Source: Singulisphaera sp. GP187 (lineage in GTDB: Bacteria > Planctomycetota > Phycisphaerae > Phycisphaerales > SM1A02). From it: 8,612 bases of DNA. The DNA is taken from the NCBI GenBank assembly GCA_945896765.1, contig CAMDEL010000056.1, forward strand, positions 1 to 8,612, given 5' to 3'. The notes under the pieces are model-generated. The model ran no database searches. It had not been told where the DNA came from and saw only the letters and a list, made by a program, of their open reading frames with translations. The translations under genes were made by a program, and so were the position numbers. Numbering within the stretch: the first letter of the stretch is position 1; each line of letters begins with the position of its first letter. Below are positions 1-6,557 of the stretch, piece by piece.

Positions 1-177
1 CGTGACGAAAACGGATTGCGTCAATTCTTCAGCGAGATCTGCATCTCTGCATTGCGCCCTCAGAAGCCCGAAAATGCGCGGAGAAAATTCCGACACAATT
101 GCTCGCCAAGCATTCTGGTCGCCTGTCGCGGCATCTGCCAACCACTTCGCAATTCGGTCGTCCTGACCCTCTGTCAT
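1..177 (-). CDS. ECF-type RNA polymerase sigma factor, N-terminal part (gene cut by window edge)
   Basis: Sigma-70 family factors of the extracytoplasmic-function class direct RNA polymerase to a small regulon. Reading leftwards from the ATG at 177-175, the frame is open for 59 codons to the window edge. The product begins MTEGQDDRIAKWLADAATGD, and residues 33-59 read like sigma region 2: a helix with SPRIFGLLRAQ, then RDADLAEELTQSVFV, matching the family pattern in which an acidic A-E-[DE] is followed by Q-x-x-F in the core-binding helix. Region 4 and the C-terminus lie outside the window. The gene begins 72 bp after the dnaB stop codon, so it may be read with dnaB or from its own promoter. 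No clear Shine-Dalgarno site precedes the ATG. An imperfect palindrome (192-205) sits 14 bp upstream. ECF class and partner anti-sigma cannot be told from this fragment. Confidence 0.78.
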   Translation of the reverse strand, partial: MTEGQDDRIAKWLADAATGDQNAWRAIVSEFSPRIFGLLRAQCRDADLAEELTQSVFVT

Positions 178-249
178 TGAAAGCGCAGTCTACGGTGATC
201 GCCGTTGAGAAGGAGAAAAATCAAAGAATGAATCCCCAGTGAATCAAAC

Positions 250-1749
250 TTACGTCGGGAGATCGTCCGGTCCGCCATCAAAGCGTGCGCCCCGAGGCTC
301 GAAACTTCGATACTCAACACCAGACGGCGCAGACATCGGCGAATACGAGCGGAAACATGTCGAATTCTGATCCCAAATCAATTTGATCACGCCGGTCGGT
401 CCGTTGCGTTGTTTGGCAAAAATCAATTCCGCCATTCCAACTTTGTCGAGATTCGCTTCCGACCACTCTGCATCGCCTTGGTGGTAATACTCCTCACGGT
501 GCAACATCATGATCACGTCAGCGTCCTGCTCGATCGAACCTGACTCGCGCAAATCGCTCATGCGAGGACGATGACCTTCGCGCTGTTCTGCCGCACGATT
601 CAACTGCGAAAGGCAAACAACTGGCACATCAAGTTCACGAGCCATGGCCTTAATGCCACGACTGATTTCGCTGACTTCTACCTGCCGACTTTCGCTTCTC
701 GATCCAGAACTCATCAGCTGCAAATAATCAATGAACACGCAACTGATATCAAACTTTTCTTTCATTCTTCGAGCCTTCGAACGAAGTTGCAAGAGCGTCA
801 AACCCGGCGTGTCATCGATAAAAATTTTCGACGATTGAAGCGCATCACATGCCATCATCAAACGGCGATTGTCATCACCAGTCAAGACACCACGGCGAAG
901 TCGCTGTCCGTCAACGCCAGCTTTCGCACAGAGAAGTCGTTGAACGAGTTGCTGTCGTCCCATTTCAAGACTGAACATGGCGACAGCTTGTCCCGCAAGC
1001 GCGACGCCTTCCATCAGATTCAAAGCAAGCGCAGTCTTTCCCATGGAAGGTCGAGCCGCCACGATCAACATCTCGCCTCGCTGCAATCCTGTAGTCATTT
1101 CGTCGATATCTTCAAATCCGCAAGCAAGTCCAGTCAATCCAGATCCGTCGCGAGATTCCAGTTTCTCCATCGTCTCGCGCAACAAATCGGGCAAGTGCGC
1201 GAATGGCGTGGATTCCCGCATCTGTGCGATCGAAAAAATGCGTTGCTCGGCCATCTCCAAAATCATCTGCGCTTCTTCGGTCGAATGATGCGCATCATTG
1301 ACAGTCAAACTTGACGCATCGATCAGCTGACGCAGCGTTGCTTTATCGCGAACCGTTTTTGCGTACTCGCATGCAAACTGCGCGCTTGGCACAGCCTCGG
1401 AAAGTTGCACGAGATAATCCAAGCCACCAATCGCATCAAGCACTTGGCGATCCGTCAATTGTTGATTCAATCTCACAACATCAACTGATGCTGTGCGATC
1501 ATAAATCTCGACCATCGTCGTATAGATAGTCCGATGCTTATCAAGAAAGAAATCATCTCCACCACGAATGATCCCAACGACATCCCCGATGACCCCAGGT
1601 TCAACCAACATGCTTCCAAGCAAAGCCATTTCGGCTTCGGGCGCATTTGGAGGCATCGCCTTCAGAAGGCGCGCAGTTTCCTGAGGATCAACTCTTGGCG
1701 CAGAATCACCTTGGCCGGAATGGCGGGACTGACGGTTGGACTTTGCCAT
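250..1749 (-). CDS. dnaB: Replicative DNA helicase DnaB
   Basis: Hexameric RecA-fold helicase that unwinds the chromosome at the replication fork using ATP and binds DnaG primase through its N-terminal domain. The 499-residue product has both domains at normal length. The N-terminal helical domain (about 33-175) opens with PPNAPEAEMALLGSML. The C-terminal ATPase begins near 205. Walker A is ARPSMGKT (232-239), Walker B is VFIDYLQ (338-344), the SQLNR motif is at 381-385, DLRESGSIEQDAD at 399-411, and the arginine-finger segment KQRNGPTG at 446-453. No intein interrupts it, although this family often carries them. The first 30 residues are a Ser/Arg-rich tail and residues 472-499 are a Gly/Pro-rich tail; both are probably disordered. 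The ATG overlaps the stop of the upstream HU-family gene by one base (TAATG), which suggests translational coupling. Confidence 0.97.
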   Translation of the reverse strand: MAKSNRQSRHSGQGDSAPRVDPQETARLLKAMPPNAPEAEMALLGSMLVEPGVIGDVVGIIRGGDDFFLDKHRTIYTTMVEIYDRTASVDVVRLNQQLTDRQVLDAIGGLDYLVQLSEAVPSAQFACEYAKTVRDKATLRQLIDASSLTVNDAHHSTEEAQMILEMAEQRIFSIAQMRESTPFAHLPDLLRETMEKLESRDGSGLTGLACGFEDIDEMTTGLQRGEMLIVAARPSMGKTALALNLMEGVALAGQAVAMFSLEMGRQQLVQRLLCAKAGVDGQRLRRGVLTGDDNRRLMMACDALQSSKIFIDDTPGLTLLQLRSKARRMKEKFDISCVFIDYLQLMSSGSRSESRQVEVSEISRGIKAMARELDVPVVCLSQLNRAAEQREGHRPRMSDLRESGSIEQDADVIMMLHREEYYHQGDAEWSEANLDKVGMAELIFAKQRNGPTGVIKLIWDQNSTCFRSYSPMSAPSGVEYRSFEPRGARFDGGPDDLPT

Positions 1750-2063
1750 TAGCGCGACGCGAGTTCTTGCGTAAGGGATTCGCCGACAATTCGCTCACGC
1801 ATCAGTCGGCCGATCTTGAATCGCACAGCTTTGCGAGCTGGAACTTGTACCTGCTCGAGTGTCTTTGGGTTCTGTGCAATTCGAGCTGCGCGCTCGCGGA
1901 CTTCAAAGACTCCAAAGTCGCGGAACTCCAAGCGATTTCCATTGGTCAATTCATCGATCATTTCATCAAGAAACAACTGGATAGTTTCCTTGACTTCGCC
2001 ACGCTTCTGGCCAGTCTTCTCTGAGATTCGATCCACGAAGTCTTTTTTTGTGATTGTCGACAT
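1749..2063 (-). CDS. HU/IHF-family DNA-binding protein
   Basis: Small dimeric nucleoid protein that binds and bends DNA. With the ATG at 2063 the product is 104 residues, close to the usual 90-100. An in-frame TTG at 2093 would add ten residues but has no family support. The N-terminal helices (TKKDFVDRISEKTGQKRGEV, about 5-24) are followed by the signature FRDFGVFEVRERAAR (47-61). The flexible DNA-wrapping arm carries the conserved Asn-Pro (NPKT, 65-68), whose proline intercalates into DNA in this family. The arm closes with VPARKAVRFKIG (74-85). The last 15 residues are a tail beyond the core fold. HU and the IHF subunits cannot be separated reliably here. The gene is preceded by a roughly 130-nt leader from a predicted promoter at 2201-2229, and it overlaps dnaB by one base, forming a two-gene replication/nucleoid unit. 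A weak GGGG lies 8 nt before the ATG. Confidence 0.93.
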   Translation of the reverse strand: MSTITKKDFVDRISEKTGQKRGEVKETIQLFLDEMIDELTNGNRLEFRDFGVFEVRERAARIAQNPKTLEQVQVPARKAVRFKIGRLMRERIVGESLTQELASR

Positions 2064-2200
2064 TTTTAATACCCCATATTTGAGAGAAAACAAAGGAAGA
2101 AATTTTACGAGAAATTTACAAGATGAATCGACAAGAAAATATTGTTTGCCTGTCGCACCGAATTGAATTCATTGAAATAGTTTCCTGCACGACAGTAATT

Positions 2201-2229
2201 AGTATCTTCACTCTTGCCGAGCGAGTCAA
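2201..2229 (-). promoter_or_regulatory. Predicted sigma-70-type promoter for the HU-dnaB unit
   Basis: On the minus strand TTGACT (complement of 2224-2229, 5 of 6 matches to the -35 consensus) is followed after exactly 17 bp by GATACT (complement of 2201-2206, 4 of 6 to the -10 consensus). It lies just after the hldE stop codon and before the HU-family gene, with no other gene in between. Transcription would start near 2194 and leave a leader of about 130 nt, longer than a small DNA-binding protein gene needs. The leader holds a possible 18-codon reading frame (2172-2116) and a tandem AT-rich repeat (2098-2119). This is pattern matching only. Confidence 0.5.
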
Positions 2230-2236
2230 GGGGTTT

Positions 2237-3769
2237 TCAAGAACTCTTGACATTTCCACCACTTACAAACTGAGCACGCACACGTTCCACCACGGAGGTC
2301 GTGGATAAGCCAGGACGATGGGCGACTAAAGACAATTTTATGCCAAGTTCCTTGACAACGGCCGATTCCGTGATCTCTTTACTCTCATAGTCCCCTCCCT
2401 TGACATACACATCTGGAATCACTGCGCGCAACAATTCCGCCGCTGAAGGTTCTTCAAAGATGGTGATGTAGTCGACTGAGGTCAATTCGCCCAGAAGTTC
2501 CGCCCGATCTTTCTCACAATAGATCGGGCGATCATTTCCTTTGAGCGAACGAACTTGTTCATCGCAGTTCACGCCAACCACCAAAATGTCTCCAAGAGAT
2601 TTCGCCTCGCGTAAATATCCAACATGCCCCGCGTGCAGAACATCAAAGCAACCGTTGGTCAGCACGATGCTTCGACCTGCGGCTCGATGCGCTGCGATTT
2701 CTACTAAGAGGTCTACTCGTGATCGAGTCTTTCCCATCGATGCCTGCGTGATGCGAATGACCTGCGCTTGAATTTCCGCCATCGTGAATGCACGCACTCC
2801 GAAGACTTCGACTTCCATACCCGCAGCGATATTTGCAAGCGTCACTGCTTCTGGCCAAGGCATTCCATTTGCAATCGCGCCAGCGAGAGTCGCAAGCACC
2901 ATGTCTCCAGCACCTGCGACGTCATAGACCTGGCGAACAACCGTTGGGAGGTGGACCGCAGGATTTCCTTTCACTTCCAGAACTGCTCCATATCGATCGA
3001 GTGTGACAACAACTGCATCGAGCGAAAGATTTTTCAACAACGAAGTCGCCATCTCCATTGATCCTGCGACGACATTCGCAGGATCGATCGTCCGACCTGT
3101 GGCTTTCTCAGCCTCGGAGCGATTGGGCGTGATCACCGTCGCTCCTCGATAGCGCGAATAGTCGCTGATCGCAGCAGGATCAACCAATACTGGAATTTTC
3201 TTCGCGCGACAGAGTTCGATCAACTTTGCGCAAAGTTCGGGAGTGCAAACTCCCTTGGTGTAATCCTCGATGCACACGACATCGCATGCCCCCAATCGTG
3301 CAGAGATCGCATCGAAAACTTTCGCTTGAATCGCAGCAGAAAGCGGCTCTCGCGATTCGACATCAATACGAAACATTTTCTGTGGATGTCGATGCTGCGC
3401 CCGTCCAATGAGACTGCGCTTGGTTGTCGTGGGCCGACTCGAATCGATAATCAATCCGCCAGTTGAGCACTTTCCATTTTCGATTGTCTTGCGAAGGAGC
3501 CGACCTTCATGATCATCTCCAACCACACCGACGCATTCGACCGTGCCACCCATTGCCGCAGCGAAGACAGCAACATTGCCAGCTCCACCCGCGGTATCAA
3601 TTGTTGCAAGTGGATCTCGCACAGCGAGAACTGGAACTGGAGCGTCGGGGCTCAATCTCTCAGCGTCTCCAGCAAGAGATTGATCAAGCATGAAATCCCC
3701 AACCACCAAAAGGCGAAAAGGCTTCCAGGCTCGAAGTCCAACAAGTACGCGATCTTCCATCGGAATCAT
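2237..3769 (-). CDS. hldE: Bifunctional heptose 7-phosphate kinase / heptose 1-phosphate adenylyltransferase HldE
   Basis: Cytoplasmic two-domain enzyme of ADP-heptose synthesis for the lipopolysaccharide inner core. It phosphorylates D-glycero-D-manno-heptose 7-phosphate at C1 and, after GmhB dephosphorylation, adds AMP from ATP. The N-terminal PfkB/ribokinase domain (about 15-345) shows GGAGNVA (61-67), TPNRSEA (214-220) and the catalytic signature DVAGAGD (283-289). The C-terminal nucleotidyltransferase domain (about 365-500) shows TNGCFDVLHAGH with the HxGH motif at 379-382, KGGDY (457-461) and STTSVVERV (489-497). The ATG at 3769 gives 510 residues, somewhat longer than the roughly 477 of Escherichia coli. 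An ATG three codons later is equally possible. The GTG at 3829 would overlap lpxK by about 50 nt and add 20 residues with no family support. The gene starts 10 nt after the lpxK stop and is the last gene of the envelope cassette. GmhA, GmhB and HldD are not in the window. Confidence 0.95.
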   Translation of the reverse strand: MIPMEDRVLVGLRAWKPFRLLVVGDFMLDQSLAGDAERLSPDAPVPVLAVRDPLATIDTAGGAGNVAVFAAAMGGTVECVGVVGDDHEGRLLRKTIENGKCSTGGLIIDSSRPTTTKRSLIGRAQHRHPQKMFRIDVESREPLSAAIQAKVFDAISARLGACDVVCIEDYTKGVCTPELCAKLIELCRAKKIPVLVDPAAISDYSRYRGATVITPNRSEAEKATGRTIDPANVVAGSMEMATSLLKNLSLDAVVVTLDRYGAVLEVKGNPAVHLPTVVRQVYDVAGAGDMVLATLAGAIANGMPWPEAVTLANIAAGMEVEVFGVRAFTMAEIQAQVIRITQASMGKTRSRVDLLVEIAAHRAAGRSIVLTNGCFDVLHAGHVGYLREAKSLGDILVVGVNCDEQVRSLKGNDRPIYCEKDRAELLGELTSVDYITIFEEPSAAELLRAVIPDVYVKGGDYESKEITESAVVKELGIKLSLVAHRPGLSTTSVVERVRAQFVSGGNVKSS

Positions 3770-3779
3770 GAACAACAGA

Positions 3780-4802
3780 CTACAGCCTCGGCAGAGACTT
3801 CTCGAGAAGATCCCCAAAGGCATTTTCACCTTCGCAGAATTTCAATCGGAGCCTTGGAATGATCAATGGAAGTCTCATTTTATTCATATCTCCAGCAATC
3901 TTCCCCAAATCCTTGCCAGTCGTTGCGATCGCCGTCGCTCCCGCTGCACGAGCCGCTTGCGTCAATCGCGCAACAGCATTCGCGCCATAATGTGCGTGAT
4001 CCCCCAGCGAAGCGACATGCACAATCTCTGCGCCAAAAGTTTTTAGTTGTTTGATGAACGCTTCTGGGCGCGCGATGCCAGCCCAAACCGAAAGACGCTG
4101 ACCGAGCAGTGATTCATTCGATTGCACGATCTTCGATCCATCGCCGGCGCAAATATCTAATCCATCCCAGAAATGATCGCACCATGCGAGCACTGGTCGA
4201 CCATGCACCAACTGAATTTTTTTATCAAGCGCAGGATCCCTTCGCTGCGCGTGCGTGACGATCACACCACTCGCGCGAGAAAGATTTTTCGCAGGTTCGC
4301 GCAGCCATCCAAGTGGAAGTAATTCCCCATCAAGTCGTGAACATGTTGCGTCGATCAATACCAAATCGAGATTTCGCGCCAGTGCGCGATGTTGAAATCC
4401 ATCATCCAAAATGACAACTCCAATGGATGGCTCGCGATCAACGGCGGCGGTAATTGTCGCAAATCGATTTGCGCCAACTGCGATCTTCGCATTCGGCAAA
4501 GCAGTTTGATGCTCCATCGCTTCGTCGGATTTCCCTTGATGACTGCGATATCCACGCAGCGCAATGAGTGGCAAGAGATCGCGCCCGAGCGCCCACTCGG
4601 CAATCCATCGAACCATCGGACTCTTGCCCGTTCCACCTGCGACAATATTTCCCACGGAGATCACGGGGCGATCAACAGATCGAATGCCAACGCCTCGGTC
4701 AAATCTCGCATTGCGGGTTTGAACCACCGCGCCATACACCTTCGATGCAATACGAGCTGCAGGCGAAAACCATTCTGGAAAAATATGTTCGTCGTTGCTC
4801 AC
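3780..4802 (-). CDS. lpxK: Tetraacyldisaccharide 4'-kinase LpxK
   Basis: Peripheral inner-membrane kinase that phosphorylates the 4' position of the lipid A disaccharide, giving lipid IVA. The 340-residue length is normal (about 330 in E. coli). The P-loop is GNIVAGGTGKSP (51-62). It is followed by ALRGYRS (81-87), the Walker B-like DDGFQH (133-138), ELLPLGWLREP (160-170), AGIARPEAF (241-249), DHAHY (268-272, in place of the usual DHHxF) and TTGKDLGK (294-301, in place of the usual T-E-K-D). The N-terminus (residues 7-25) is amphipathic and could sit on the membrane; no clear transmembrane helix is seen. The start is GTG, whose last two bases overlap the maf stop (GTGA, 4 nt), so translation is probably coupled. 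hldE follows after 10 nt, which ties lipid A and core heptose synthesis together. Confidence 0.95.
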   Translation of the reverse strand: MSNDEHIFPEWFSPAARIASKVYGAVVQTRNARFDRGVGIRSVDRPVISVGNIVAGGTGKSPMVRWIAEWALGRDLLPLIALRGYRSHQGKSDEAMEHQTALPNAKIAVGANRFATITAAVDREPSIGVVILDDGFQHRALARNLDLVLIDATCSRLDGELLPLGWLREPAKNLSRASGVIVTHAQRRDPALDKKIQLVHGRPVLAWCDHFWDGLDICAGDGSKIVQSNESLLGQRLSVWAGIARPEAFIKQLKTFGAEIVHVASLGDHAHYGANAVARLTQAARAAGATAIATTGKDLGKIAGDMNKMRLPLIIPRLRLKFCEGENAFGDLLEKSLPRL

Positions 4803-5419
4803 GATCGCACCACCGTACTACCGAGCATGCGAGTCAGAATGGGCGTCAACATTTTCATTGGAAGACCAGTCACCGTTGATTGATCACCGCTCCACTCGAC
4901 TGGCCATCCTGCCACAACAAGTTCTTCAAGGTTGAATCCCCCTGCGCGACCAATCCAACCGCCGCGCTGAAGATGATCTTCCAATTGACGATCTGAAAAA
5001 GCTCCCAAGCGAACTTCTGCGGAGTCCGCCAACATTGCGCGGGACTTCTCTGCAATATCGATGATGCAAACACCCGTCACGACTTGCTGACTCTGATTGC
5101 GCGCAGCTTCGAGCATACTTCGAGCGTGAGCGATGTCGCGGGGTTTTCCCATGACATTTCCGTTGAGCACACACACGGTATCGGCCGAGAGAATTATTCG
5201 CGCTTCAGGCGCTTGTGATTTCAAGCGCGCAAGATCGCTGGTGATTTGCGCTCCTTTGAACCATGCAAGAGCGCAACAATCTTCCGCCGCATGATCCGCT
5301 CGCACAACAAGTCCACCATCGTCAACGCGTGGCGAGATCGACACTGCATCAAATCCAGCATCAGCCAACATCGCACGACGACGCGCGCTTGTGCTGGCAA
5401 GGACCAACGATCCTTTCAC
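4799..5419 (-). CDS. maf: Maf-family nucleoside triphosphate pyrophosphatase
   Basis: Maf proteins hydrolyse non-canonical or regular nucleoside triphosphates to monophosphate and pyrophosphate (house-cleaning) and are linked to septum inhibition in Bacillus. The 206-residue product has the N-terminal LASTSARRR (7-15, family pattern S-x-S-x-R-R), the catalytic SADTV (78-82), MGKPRD (90-95), QQVVTGV (111-117) and the C-terminal TVTGLPMKML (182-191). The segment usually reading GKAGAYGIQG is GRAGGFNLEE here (157-166), so the usual Lys is Arg and the usual Gln is Glu (see findings). The start is GTG, overlapping the glycosyltransferase stop by 4 nt (GTGA); its own stop overlaps the lpxK start in the same way. 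The place inside an envelope cassette shows co-expression rather than a role in lipopolysaccharide synthesis. Substrate class cannot be set from sequence alone. Confidence 0.9.
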   Translation of the reverse strand: MKGSLVLASTSARRRAMLADAGFDAVSISPRVDDGGLVVRADHAAEDCCALAWFKGAQITSDLARLKSQAPEARIILSADTVCVLNGNVMGKPRDIAHARSMLEAARNQSQQVVTGVCIIDIAEKSRAMLADSAEVRLGAFSDRQLEDHLQRGGWIGRAGGFNLEELVVAGWPVEWSGDQSTVTGLPMKMLTPILTRMLGSTVVRS

Positions 5420-6492
5420 GATGCTCCTCCACCATGGATTCGTTTTCGAACGAGCGCAACAACTTCTTCTGTTGTGATTCGCGCCATCATTTCCCGTCCT
5501 TTTTGAGGATCTCGATGATCATGCCTTCCAAGTTCTTCGCCTCGACCTCCATGCGCGCACCACATTTGCGATTGATATGGACCATCTATCGATGGTTGAG
5601 ATGCGCCATACAGCGCAACAAGTGGAATACCAAATCCAACGGCAAGATGCGCTGGAGCAGAGTCGAGCGCAATGACAAGCGACGCATTTTGAATCACCGC
5701 CATCGTTCCTCCAACAGTTGTCAATCCAGCGAGATTATGCGATCTCAACTGCGCAATCGAAGATGCCTCATTGCAAAGCTCTGCGACTTGATCTTCTTCT
5801 CCGGGGGCGCCAATCCAAACAACATCTTGGATTCCACGCTTTACGAAATCATCCGCGACCGCACGCAGCAATTCACCCCAGCGTTGGGCAATCCAGCGTT
5901 TCCCTTCCCATCCATTGCCTGCCGCGATGACGACGAACGGACCGACAATATTTCTTCGTGCAGCTTCATCCCGCCACCAAACGAGTTCTGTCGCTGGCGT
6001 GACGAGGCGCATATCTGCAATCGGAATGACGCCAACTTCCGCAACCAATTGCAACATCGCATCCACGACATGCGAGTCAGCAACTCGATTCACGCGTCGA
6101 TTCGCAGCAATCCATGAAAATTCGCGACCAGAACGATTCGCAACACGCACCTTTGCTCCGGTGACCAATGACATCAGTCCACTCCGCGCAAGACCTTGCG
6201 CATCAATCACCAAGTCATAGCGACCGCGACGTAGGCGCCAAAACCATTGAATCGTCTTGATCGCCGTCTTTGGATTGCGCCAACAAGATCGGAATTCTCG
6301 CTTTGGAAATTTGACCACGCTATCAATCGCTGGATGTTCTTTGATGGCAGCAGACCACCTGTCTTCGACAACCCAGTCGATAACAGCCTTTGGAAAGGTC
6401 TTTCGCAGCGACCAAAGCAGTGGAACCGTTCGGCACACATCGCCGAACGCGCTTGGGCGCACAATGAGGATGCGCCGGGGAACCGTCCGCAT
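5416..6492 (-). CDS. Family 9 glycosyltransferase, probable LPS heptosyltransferase (WaaC-like)
   Basis: GT-B fold enzyme of family GT9, which transfers heptose from ADP-heptose to the Kdo-lipid A core on the cytoplasmic face of the inner membrane. The ATG at 6492 gives 358 residues and puts the first beta strand and substrate loop (RILIVRPSAFGDV, 7-19) at the N-terminus as in the family, with the likely catalytic Asp at 18. DLVIDAQGLARSGL (93-106) followed by Arg-rich NRSGREFSW (119-127) resembles heptosyltransferase I (WaaC) more than II. The C-terminal donor site shows GKRWIAQRWGEL (197-208) and LDSAPAHLAVGFGIPLVALY (276-295), then SIDGPY (301-306). A TTG start at 6543 would add 17 hydrophobic residues overlapping the promoter region and is less likely. 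It is the first gene of the maf-lpxK-hldE cassette. A partner hldE in the cassette supports heptose as donor, but acceptor and linkage are not proven. Confidence 0.88.
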   Translation of the reverse strand: MRTVPRRILIVRPSAFGDVCRTVPLLWSLRKTFPKAVIDWVVEDRWSAAIKEHPAIDSVVKFPKREFRSCWRNPKTAIKTIQWFWRLRRGRYDLVIDAQGLARSGLMSLVTGAKVRVANRSGREFSWIAANRRVNRVADSHVVDAMLQLVAEVGVIPIADMRLVTPATELVWWRDEAARRNIVGPFVVIAAGNGWEGKRWIAQRWGELLRAVADDFVKRGIQDVVWIGAPGEEDQVAELCNEASSIAQLRSHNLAGLTTVGGTMAVIQNASLVIALDSAPAHLAVGFGIPLVALYGASQPSIDGPYQSQMWCAHGGRGEELGRHDHRDPQKGREMMARITTEEVVALVRKRIHGGGAS

Positions 6493-6557
6493 AAGAGTAA
6501 CGAATAGAAGTATAGTGAAAACTGTCAGTTGAATTTTTCGCAAGGACCAAAGTCATC
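6493..6557. promoter_or_regulatory. Divergent promoter region between heptosyltransferase and Ser/Thr kinase genes
   Basis: Only 65 bp separate the two divergent start codons. AGTATAGT at 6509-6516 offers a -10-like hexamer to each strand: TATAGT (6511-6516) rightwards and TATACT (complement of 6509-6514) leftwards, each 5 of 6 to consensus. Neither has a good -35 at 16-18 bp, so both would be weak or activator-dependent. The two polymerases could not bind at once because the hexamers overlap. An AAGGA (6542-6546) sits 11 nt before the kinase GTG and may be its ribosome binding site. The leftward leader would be only about 10 nt. Confidence 0.35.

Noticed and set aside
206..242. AGGAG followed by ATG at 228 on the plus strand as a small gene start
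   Set aside because: The frame has only four codons before TGA, so there is no supportable product.
571..1314. 247-codon plus-strand open frame inside dnaB
   Set aside because: It is fully antisense to a clear dnaB with all motifs intact. The composition is rich in His, Ser and Arg as expected of a shadow frame, and no domain is recognisable.
250..1749. Intein in dnaB
   Set aside because: The frame is contiguous at normal helicase length, with Walker A, Walker B and later motifs uninterrupted.
3770..3829. 20-residue N-terminal extension of HldE from a GTG start overlapping lpxK
   Set aside because: The extension has no family counterpart, and the ATG 10 nt after the lpxK stop fits operon spacing better.
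6493..6543. 17-residue hydrophobic N-terminal extension of the glycosyltransferase from a TTG start
   Set aside because: GT9 enzymes begin almost directly with the first beta strand and S-A-x-G-D loop. The ATG at 6492 fits, and the extension would overlap the -10-like region.
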